Below are positions 7,976 through 15,243 of a stretch of 38,157 nucleotides of DNA, one piece after another (the first letter of the stretch is position 1; the number at the start of each line of letters is the position of its first letter). Source of the stretch: Acidobacteriota bacterium. GTDB lineage: Bacteria > Acidobacteriota > UBA6911. A program made the position numbers and the translations under genes. The DNA is taken from positions 1 to 38,157 of the forward strand of contig JAAYAM010000081.1 of NCBI GenBank assembly GCA_012719355.1, in the 5' to 3' direction. The notes under the pieces are model-generated. The model did not search any database. It saw only the letters and a list, made by a program, of their open reading frames with translations, and had not been told where the DNA came from.

Positions 7976-9973
7976 TTACAAACGGGCGGCTGCCTTAAAA
8001 GCGGACATGACTGCGCCGGCGATGTTGCCCGGCTCGGTTGCGTCCCCAACGACAAATACTTCCGTTTCCGGAGCACAGCGTCGCAGGGAATCGGCGATAT
8101 CGTGTCTCGCGCTCATCCCGAGGGCAAGAAGTACGGTGTCGGCGGCAAACTCAGTCTTGCCGCTGGAAACGACGTCACGACATACCACGCTGGTATCGGT
8201 TATTTCCTCGAGACTGCAGTTGAAATGCACCGGAACGACAAGTTCCTGCACGAGCGACATCAACTCCATGGCCACCGCACCGCCGGCTGAAACGGGCAGA
8301 TTCGACAGGTCCGGGGCCTTCTCGACAACGGTGACACTCTTCCCTGCCCGCTTGAGCTCTATCGCACACTCGATCCCGACTGAGCCGGCACCCACCACAA
8401 CCACCCGGTCACCCACTTTCACGTCCCCGTTATCCGCCTCCGGCGCCCAGTGGACATGCGGCTTCTCGATTCCGGGGACAGTCGGAATCAGCGGCCTCGA
8501 CCCGACGGCGATTATGAGGGCGTCATAGCGCTCCGCCTCGAGCATTTCTTTCGTGGCTTCAGTGTTGAGAAGTACGCGCGCAGGCATCTTCATCGCCTGG
8601 CGCACGAGCCAGGCGAGATAATCCTTCATATCCTGCTTGAACGAGAGCGCAGATCCGGGAACCACATGGCCCCCCAGCCGGTCGCTCATCTCGTACAACG
8701 TGACATCATGTCCACGTTCGCACAACGTCAAGAGGGCCTGAATGCCTGCCGGTCCGCCCCCGATCACCGCTACCTTCTTCTTCACCTCGGCCTTGCCCAC
8801 CCTTGCTTCCGGAAACTCGGTTTCATTGCCAAGAAACGGATTCACGGCACAGTTGATCACGGCCGGAATCAGGAGGCGGCTGCCGCAGTACTGGCAGCGG
8901 ATGCAGGGACGGTGATCCTCTTCTTTTCCAGTCGCGTATTTCCGCGGCATTTCCGGATCCGCGAGGATAGGGCGGCACATCGCGACGAAATCGGCCTGAC
9001 CCGACGAGATTATCCGTTCGGCCTGCGCGATATTCATGATCGACCCGACAGTGCATACCAGAAGGTCGGGGAATGCTTTCTTGATGTCGGCCGCATAATG
9101 CACGTTGTACATCCTGTCCATCAGGTAGTTCTGCCACCAGTTGCGCATGTACTGGAGTTCGCCGTGCAGGCCCGCCGAGACGTGGAGTATGTCGACCTTG
9201 TGCCGGATCAACTCGACGAACCTGAGAGTCTCGTCAAAGTGCATGCCGTCGGGATGGATTTCATCGGCGGAGATCCGGTATTCGATCACGAAGTTCTCTC
9301 CGCACAACTCGCGGATCCTGTCGAGCACCTCGATGGCGAAGCGGGCACGGTTTTCGAGAGAACCGCCATATTCGTCGGTGCGCTTGTTGTAGAGGCGGCT
9401 CGCGAACTGCGAAATGAGGTTTCCATGTCCGCCGTGGACCATGCACATCTTGAAGCCGGCTCTCTTGCAGCGGTACGCAGCAACGGCATACTTCTCCACC
9501 GTCTCTTTGATCTTTGCATGATCCATCTCTATCGCCGGAATCGGTTCCCTGCCGTGCAGCTTCGCACGCATCAGTTCGCTCGAGGCGATAATGGGTGAGG
9601 CGCTGTACGCCGGCCTCCCGGTCTTCTCGTACTGCGAATCCTTTCCGTTGTGGTTGATCTCGAGAGACGCAAGCGCGCCATAGCCGTGGCACATCTCGAC
9701 AAAACGGGTCAGCGGCAGAATGCAGGCATCGCTTCCGAGATCAAGCTGCCGTTCCTCGTCGCACGCTTCCCTGATATCGACAACGGAATTGCCGACGTGA
9801 ATGACGGCAACGCCCCCTTTTGCTATGGGCCGGAAGAAATTCACAAACTCTGTCGTCACCCGTCCTTCCCTGTCAGCCAGGTTCGGCGAAGGAGGGGCCA
9901 TCTCGAGCCGGTTCTTGAATTGAACGCCTCTGATCCTCAGAGGCTCGAAAACATGTGGATATCCTGATGTCAT
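7976..9973 (-). CDS. NADH:flavin oxidoreductase of the 2,4-dienoyl-CoA/2-enoate reductase family
   Basis: The 665-residue protein has the full FadH/2-enoate reductase layout. An FMN-binding Old-Yellow-Enzyme barrel (about 1-330) carries HGGHGNLISQFAS and TDEYGGSLENRARF. A cysteine cluster CIRCQYC...C (about 345-365) serves a 4Fe-4S centre. Two dinucleotide folds follow (VAVIGGGPAGIQALL for FAD; VVVVGAGSVGIECAIEL for NAD(P)H). Such enzymes reduce activated C=C bonds in the cytoplasm, often in anaerobes. The residue matching the FadH active-site Tyr (GYLINEF in E. coli) is Asn here, so a simple dienoyl-CoA reductase assignment is unsafe. The ATG at 9973 has GAGGGA upstream; a TTG 33 bases earlier lacks one. 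Its partner is the secreted protein downstream. Confidence 0.9.
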   Translation of the reverse strand: MTSGYPHVFEPLRIRGVQFKNRLEMAPPSPNLADREGRVTTEFVNFFRPIAKGGVAVIHVGNSVVDIREACDEERQLDLGSDACILPLTRFVEMCHGYGALASLEINHNGKDSQYEKTGRPAYSASPIIASSELMRAKLHGREPIPAIEMDHAKIKETVEKYAVAAYRCKRAGFKMCMVHGGHGNLISQFASRLYNKRTDEYGGSLENRARFAIEVLDRIRELCGENFVIEYRISADEIHPDGMHFDETLRFVELIRHKVDILHVSAGLHGELQYMRNWWQNYLMDRMYNVHYAADIKKAFPDLLVCTVGSIMNIAQAERIISSGQADFVAMCRPILADPEMPRKYATGKEEDHRPCIRCQYCGSRLLIPAVINCAVNPFLGNETEFPEARVGKAEVKKKVAVIGGGPAGIQALLTLCERGHDVTLYEMSDRLGGHVVPGSALSFKQDMKDYLAWLVRQAMKMPARVLLNTEATKEMLEAERYDALIIAVGSRPLIPTVPGIEKPHVHWAPEADNGDVKVGDRVVVVGAGSVGIECAIELKRAGKSVTVVEKAPDLSNLPVSAGGAVAMELMSLVQELVVPVHFNCSLEEITDTSVVCRDVVSSGKTEFAADTVLLALGMSARHDIADSLRRCAPETEVFVVGDATEPGNIAGAVMSAFKAAARL

Positions 9974-10114
9974 ATCGCAGATCCCTCTGATGAACGGTGC
10001 CTTCAAAGATAAACCAGGAGCGGCGCAAAAGATAGGGGATTGAATTCGAAGTTGGCACTTCCCGGTTCAGCGGTCTACAATCCTGCGGCAAAGCGGGCTT
10101 TCAATGGAGATGAT

Positions 10115-11137
10115 ATGAAGATTGACACTCGACTGCTTAAGATACTGGACCGTACCCAGGAGGGGATTCCGCCTTCAAGGCAGGATTGCGCGGCGATGCT
10201 GGCCTATCCTGCCGCTTCTGCCGAAGCCTCAATGACCCGTGCCATCGCCGATGCCATCGGCAGGGAACGTTTCGGCAATTCGGCAGTTGTTCTCAGCCAG
10301 ATAGGAATAGAGATCCAGCCCTGTCCGGGCCGGTGCGGCTTTTGCAGCCTTGGAGAAAACCACACACGGCTGACCCCGGGCGCGATGGCGCCTGATGAGA
10401 TTCTCGCGATCGCGGGCAGTCTCACTGCTTCCGGGCCGGTCTATGCCGTTTTCCTGATGACCACCCACCGCTTTGATTTCCGACAACTCGTCAGGACAGT
10501 GGAACGGCTGCGCGACAAGTTGCCCCGCGGCCCCCGGATCGTAGTCAACACGGGCGATTTCAACCTCGACCAAGCGCGCGCCCTCAAGGAAGCGGGGGTA
10601 AGCGGCGCTTACCACATCCTCCGTCTGCGGGAGGGGAAGGACACCGAGCTGAGCGTCGAACAAAGGCTGGCGACGATCAAGGCCGTCAGGGATGCAGGGC
10701 TTGACTTGTACTACTGCTGTGAGCCGATAGGACCCGAACACACTCCGGAAGAGATCGTTGATCAGCTGTTTGTCGGGTTAGACTATGGGTGCGTCCAGCA
10801 TGGGGCAATGCGCCGCGTCCAGGTTCCCGATAGTCCGCTGGCGGCGCTGGGTCAGATTACCGAATTGCGGCTCGCCCAGGTAACCGCGGTGGTAGCCCTT
10901 GCCAGCCTGGCATGCCGGGAAATCAGAAGCATCGGGGTGCACGAACCAAATCCTGTCGGATTGACTTCGGGCGCAAATGCAGCCTTTGCCGAAACGGGCG
11001 CCAATCCCCGCGATACCGAGCGGGACACTACCGGGAACCGTGGACTGGGTGTCGACGCATGCGTGATGATGCTGCGCGAGGCGGGATTTGAGCGCCTCAT
11101 GGCGCCCAACTCCGGCATCGCTTGCCCTTCGACATAG
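10115..11137 (+). CDS. Biotin-synthase-like radical SAM protein
   Basis: This 340-residue protein resembles the BioB/HydE/PylB group. The cluster motif CPGRCGFC (CxxxCxxC) lies near residue 70, preceded by a BioB-like helical N-terminus. A BATS-like C-terminal part ends with GANPRDTERDT and RGLGVDACVMMLREAGF. It should cleave S-adenosylmethionine to a 5'-deoxyadenosyl radical, but the substrate is not evident. No other biotin, thiamine, hydrogenase or pyrrolysine gene is nearby, so true BioB function is doubtful. The ATG at 10115 has GGAG upstream and is preferred to the 25-residue extension from 10040. It is divergent from the flavin reductase, with about 140 bases between them holding both promoters. 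Confidence 0.85.
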   Translation: MKIDTRLLKILDRTQEGIPPSRQDCAAMLAYPAASAEASMTRAIADAIGRERFGNSAVVLSQIGIEIQPCPGRCGFCSLGENHTRLTPGAMAPDEILAIAGSLTASGPVYAVFLMTTHRFDFRQLVRTVERLRDKLPRGPRIVVNTGDFNLDQARALKEAGVSGAYHILRLREGKDTELSVEQRLATIKAVRDAGLDLYYCCEPIGPEHTPEEIVDQLFVGLDYGCVQHGAMRRVQVPDSPLAALGQITELRLAQVTAVVALASLACREIRSIGVHEPNPVGLTSGANAAFAETGANPRDTERDTTGNRGLGVDACVMMLREAGFERLMAPNSGIACPST

Positions 11138-11190
11138 CCGAGTTGCAGAAAGCGTATGCCAAAGAACCGTTTGCCGATTCGCTTGCCGAT

Positions 11191-13170
11191 TCACGTTCCC
11201 TGTAACAGCGGTGCGGTAAGCCGGATCCGGGTTCCCCGCCCGGGTGCGCTGTCGATGTGAATGTCTCCGCTCAGGTAGGAGAATCTTTCCGCTATGCCGA
11301 AGAGCCCGATTCCGCTTTGATCACCTTCGCCGCGGTTGGAGCTGGCAGGAGCAAAGCCGGATCCGGTATCGGCAACAGTCATTGAAAGGCTGCCATTGAG
11401 ACGTTCCAGGGAGAGGTGAGCAGACCTGACGCCGGCGTGCTTCACCACGTTGAAGAGCAATTCCCTCGCCGCACTGAAAAACAGCAGCAGTTCGGTCTCC
11501 TGTACGGGCGGTATCTCACCGCTTACACTTATCTCGACATCGAGTCCATGCTTGTCATGCATCCAGCCCGCCAGCCACTTGATCGAGGTCACGAGATCAC
11601 CCCGCGCCTGGTGAAGAATCGGCGGGCTGATTTCATAGGTAAGCGAGCGCGAAATCGCTATAGCCTCGTCGATCAGTTTGTCGACCTCTGACAGTCCTTC
11701 GTGCGCCGGATTTCTTGCCGTGAGTGATACCCTGAATTTTGCCGCCACGAGGATCTGTTGCAGGCCGTCGTGCAGGATGCGCGCCAGATTCTGCCGTTCG
11801 TGATGCTCGGCCAGCATCAGATTCCTGCGGGATCGGATCAACTCGGACTCCATCCTCTGGCGTTCCTTCTCGGTTTCCATCAGCTGCGTGATATCGACGA
11901 AGGCCGAAACGGCGCCGCGCACGCTTCCATGGTCGTCGATGAGCGGTGCGGCGCCGCCTATGACATAAACGTGTCGTCCGTCCGGGAAGCGCAGTTCGAT
12001 CTCAACGTCCCTGACCGGTTCTGCCGTCAGCATTGCCTTCAGCATCGGGAGTTCATGCGACGCGTATTCGCTGCCGTCAGGCTTGAACCGCTGCACGGGA
12101 GGTTCAACCCCCGGCTCCGGGTTAACCAGGTAAGAGACGTTGGTTCCGTTGGCGACACCCAGCAGCTCGTTGGCGGCCCTGTTACCGGTTATGATCCGGC
12201 GAGCAGGATCGGCGCTTATCCATACATATACGGGAAGGGTCTCGAGCAGCTGCTCGAGCTCCTCTGTCCGTTTGCGCAGGTCTTGGGAATAGCCGCGCAG
12301 CCTGTGAAGCATCGCCGCCAGCGCAAACCCGAGTTCGTCGCGATCCGAAACCGGCGCGATGGTCGCGGTGTAGTCGCCCGCCGCCAGCTGGCGGGCTTTT
12401 TCGGAGATATTCCTCAGCCACGAAGTCATCCGCCGGAAGCTCTGCTGCAGTTCTCCAAGTTCATCCCGCCGGTTTGCGGAAACCGGAGACTCTGCGAGTT
12501 CGCCTCTGGAGATGCGGTCGGCTGTGCGAGCCAGTGCGTCGAGCGTCCTGGACATGTTCCTCGCAAAGAGCACCCCAAGAACCACAAGGCTCACGATGAG
12601 CAGCGGCAGGCCGATCATCAGCACCCGGTTCACGATCAGGGCGTTGTTCAACGCATTCTGGCGGCGCGCTTCCAGCCTTTTCAACTCGTCCGATTCGATC
12701 TCATCCAGGGCCGCCCGGATGTCATCCATGATCTGTTTCCCATGCCCGCTCTGGATCAGCGGCAATACCGCGGAGAGTCCCTCCCGCTGCCGAACCTCTA
12801 TTGCGTTTTCGAGTTGCCTGATGCGCCTCTGTGCAAGCGCCTTTATCCGCTCGAACCTGACTGTGGCCGCCGGATCTCCCTTAACGCTGGCGGAAGCCAG
12901 ATCCAGGTAATGAGGATATGCGCGAAGACCGGTTTCGTAGATGTCGAGATATTCCATCCTACCTGTCAGCAGAAACCCGCGCTGGCCTACCTCAACATCT
13001 TTCAGCGACGAGCCGACTTTCTCGAGGTTCCTAAGCAGGCTGATCGTATCGTTGACCTCTGCATTCGCCCGAACCATCCTTTGACTCGAAATGGCTATCG
13101 CCGCGATGCCCACAATGCCCAGCATCAAAACCAAAAGGAATGCTCCACCGATCTTCACGCCGATCCGCAT
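11191..13170 (-). CDS. Membrane histidine kinase: CHASE3-HAMP-PAS-HisKA_3-HATPase
   Basis: The 659-residue sensor kinase has TM1 (about 8-28), a periplasmic CHASE3 domain containing VEVGQRGFLLTGRMEYLD, TM2 (about 183-207), a HAMP region that seems doubled (two DELG segments), and a PAS domain. A NarX/HisKA_3-type dimerisation helix with intact phospho-acceptor in ARILHDGLQQIL follows, then HATPase_c (N-box ELLFNVVKHAGV, G1 DTGSGFA). It has no receiver, so the partner regulator is elsewhere, possibly a receiver domain of the hybrid kinases at 5308 or 15244. I chose the ATG at 13170 (GAGG six bases upstream, TM1 directly after); a 74-residue extension to 13392 is Ser/Gly/Pro-rich and unlikely. 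It converges with the radical SAM gene. Confidence 0.9.
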   Translation of the reverse strand: MRIGVKIGGAFLLVLMLGIVGIAAIAISSQRMVRANAEVNDTISLLRNLEKVGSSLKDVEVGQRGFLLTGRMEYLDIYETGLRAYPHYLDLASASVKGDPAATVRFERIKALAQRRIRQLENAIEVRQREGLSAVLPLIQSGHGKQIMDDIRAALDEIESDELKRLEARRQNALNNALIVNRVLMIGLPLLIVSLVVLGVLFARNMSRTLDALARTADRISRGELAESPVSANRRDELGELQQSFRRMTSWLRNISEKARQLAAGDYTATIAPVSDRDELGFALAAMLHRLRGYSQDLRKRTEELEQLLETLPVYVWISADPARRIITGNRAANELLGVANGTNVSYLVNPEPGVEPPVQRFKPDGSEYASHELPMLKAMLTAEPVRDVEIELRFPDGRHVYVIGGAAPLIDDHGSVRGAVSAFVDITQLMETEKERQRMESELIRSRRNLMLAEHHERQNLARILHDGLQQILVAAKFRVSLTARNPAHEGLSEVDKLIDEAIAISRSLTYEISPPILHQARGDLVTSIKWLAGWMHDKHGLDVEISVSGEIPPVQETELLLFFSAARELLFNVVKHAGVRSAHLSLERLNGSLSMTVADTGSGFAPASSNRGEGDQSGIGLFGIAERFSYLSGDIHIDSAPGRGTRIRLTAPLLQGT

Positions 13171-13497
13171 TGCCCGCCTCGATCCGGAAACCAATACCCC
13201 CGCACCAGCCGATTGTGCTCCAAAACAGGGTCCAGATCCGGAGTCCTGTGCTTTCCTGGAAGGAGAACAACTTGGAGAGCTGATCGGGAATCCAGATCCA
13301 TTCATGCAGGATAAACTCTCGGCCCGCGCAGGAACAGGAGTAAATTCCTGCAATATCCATTCCAGCTTCCTCGCCCGCGCACAACGGGTCACCTTCTCCT
13401 TTTCTCCCGCTCTGCAAAGGACTATAGTTTTCTGAGTATCTCCCCCCCTGACACAATCCTGAATCCTGAATCGAAACTGAATCCGAGGAGGTGCCGT

Positions 13498-13782
13498 ATG
13501 GTTTACGTTATCCTCAGCAGGTTTTCACCTGAAGCATTCCGTAATCCGAAGGATTTCAAAAAGCTGGCCGAGGAAGTGTCCGGGAAAATCAAGAGCGAGT
13601 GTCCCGGAGTTCGCTGGAGAGAGAGTTATGCAACGATGGGCCGTTTCGACGTAGTCGACATTGTGGAATCGGATGATCCGAAGCAGATTGAAAGAGCGGC
13701 AATGATCATTCGAGGAAGCGGGCATTCGACGACCGAAACGCTGGCGGCGACCGGCTGGCAGGATTTTCTGTCGATGCTCTGA
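13498..13782 (+). CDS. GYD-domain protein
   Basis: This 94-residue cytoplasmic protein fits the GYD family of small ferredoxin-like alpha+beta proteins. It starts with strand MVYVILSRFSPEAF, includes a central YATMGRFDVVDIVESDD and ends TLAATGWQDFLSML. The motif that usually reads GxYDxV appears as GRFDVV. Members are of unknown function and resemble dimeric AsnC-ligand or monooxygenase-like folds. GAGGAGG upstream of the ATG is strong. The FAD oxidoreductase begins 12 nt downstream on the same strand, so the two are probably co-transcribed. The promoter lies in the gap to the divergent kinase. Confidence 0.85.
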   Translation: MVYVILSRFSPEAFRNPKDFKKLAEEVSGKIKSECPGVRWRESYATMGRFDVVDIVESDDPKQIERAAMIIRGSGHSTTETLAATGWQDFLSML

Positions 13783-13794
13783 TGTGCTCATGTG

Positions 13795-15234
13795 ATGTTC
13801 GTCGACTGCGGATCATATTCGAACGACTCGAGGGGCGTCGTCGTCGGAACGGGTCCCAACGGGCTGGCGGCGGCGATTACGCTTGCCGCCGCCGGAATCC
13901 CGGTCACTGCTTTCGAGGCAGACGAAGCGGTGGGCGGCGGCATGCGCTCTTCGCAGCTGACGCTCCCCGGATTTGTGCATGACGAGTGCTCGGCAGTGCA
14001 TCCCCTGGGATCCGCGTCCCCCTTTTTTCAGACACTCCCGCTTGCCGCCCACGGCCTCGAATGGATTCATCCGGGAGCGCCGCTGGCGCACCCGCTTGAT
14101 GACGGAAGCGCGGTTCTGCTCGAGCGCGCGGTTGAAACCACGGCCGCCGGGCTCGGACCAGACGCCCGCACGTACATCCGGGTGATAGGTGCGCTCGTGC
14201 GGCAATGCGGCCGGCTTCTGCCGATGATCCTGCGCCCACCGCTCAGTCTTCCGCGTTATCCGCTTCTCCTCGTCCGTTTCGGAATTCCTGCACTGTTGCC
14301 TGCCCGCCTGCTGGCTTCGCTGATATTCAAGGGAGAGCGTGCGCGTGCACTATTCTCCGGAATGGCAGCACACTCGCATCTTTCGCTCGACTCGCTTCTC
14401 AGCGCATCTTTCGGACTGGCGCTCGCTCTGCTCGGACATGCGGCTGGGTGGCCGATAGCGCGCGGAGGATCGCAGAAGATTGCGGATGCGCTCGCAGCTC
14501 ATCTGCGCGCACTCGGAGGGCGGATTGTTACGAAAACCCAGGTCGACTCGCTTGATGCACTGCCGCCGGCAGGCAGAATCCTCCTCGACCTGGGTCCGCG
14601 GCAAGTGCTCAGGATTTGCGGCGACCGCCTTCCAGCTTCGTACCGGAAACAGCTGCGGCGTTACCACTACGGTCCCGGAGTGTTCAAGATAGACTACGCT
14701 CTTGAGGCGCCGGTCCCCTGGACTGCACAGGAGTGCCTTCGCGCGGCCACAGTTCATCTCGGCGGGACGATGGCAGAAGTGGCCGAAGCGGAGAGTTCTG
14801 TCACCCGCGGCGATATACCCCCAAGGCCTTTTGTCCTCGTCGCGCAGCCAAGCCTGTTTGATTCTTCCCGGGCTCCTGATGGAAAGCATACGTTGTGGGC
14901 ATACTGCCATGTTCCCAATGGATCGGCCTTCGACATGACGGAACGGATCGAGGCGCAGATCGAACGTTTCGCCCCGGGATTCAGGAATCGCATTCTGGCG
15001 CGCCGAACAACGTCGCCTGCAGGCCTGGAGAGCCGGAATCCGAATTGCGTCGGCGGGGATATCATGGGAGGGGCAATGGATATAAGGCAGTTTGTCGCCA
15101 GGCCGGCTCTGAGGCTGAATCCGTACAGGACTCCGGTCAGGGGATTGTATCTTTGCTCCGCATCGACACCGCCGGGCGGCGGAGTACATGGCATGTGCGG
15201 ACATCACGCCGCCGTCGCTGCCCTGCGCATCTGA
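13795..15234 (+). CDS. Phytoene-desaturase-like FAD-dependent oxidoreductase
   Basis: The roughly 479-residue protein belongs to the NAD(P)/FAD-dependent amine-oxidase/phytoene-desaturase superfamily (PYROXD2/CrtI-like). The N-terminal FAD motif is VVVGTGPNGLAAAI with the ribose-binding acid in FEADEAVGGGMR. The C-terminal GLYLCSASTPPGGGVHGMCGHHAA is the second FAD contact typical of the family; NPNCVGGDIMGGAMD is also characteristic. The substrate is unknown, and no carotenoid genes are nearby. The start is uncertain: GTG at 13792 and ATG at 13795 are adjacent and neither has a good Shine-Dalgarno sequence, suggesting reinitiation after the GYD gene. The stop is 9 nt from the convergent kinase. 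Confidence 0.87.
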   Translation: MFVDCGSYSNDSRGVVVGTGPNGLAAAITLAAAGIPVTAFEADEAVGGGMRSSQLTLPGFVHDECSAVHPLGSASPFFQTLPLAAHGLEWIHPGAPLAHPLDDGSAVLLERAVETTAAGLGPDARTYIRVIGALVRQCGRLLPMILRPPLSLPRYPLLLVRFGIPALLPARLLASLIFKGERARALFSGMAAHSHLSLDSLLSASFGLALALLGHAAGWPIARGGSQKIADALAAHLRALGGRIVTKTQVDSLDALPPAGRILLDLGPRQVLRICGDRLPASYRKQLRRYHYGPGVFKIDYALEAPVPWTAQECLRAATVHLGGTMAEVAEAESSVTRGDIPPRPFVLVAQPSLFDSSRAPDGKHTLWAYCHVPNGSAFDMTERIEAQIERFAPGFRNRILARRTTSPAGLESRNPNCVGGDIMGGAMDIRQFVARPALRLNPYRTPVRGLYLCSASTPPGGGVHGMCGHHAAVAALRI

Positions 15235-15243
15235 AAGAACAGC

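Noticed and set aside
8450-9598. 382-codon plus-strand open frame
   Set aside because: It is antisense to the flavin oxidoreductase and shows no family features.
11758-13314. 518-codon plus-strand open frame
   Set aside because: It is antisense to the CHASE3 histidine kinase, whose domains are unambiguous, and has no ribosome site or recognisable motif.
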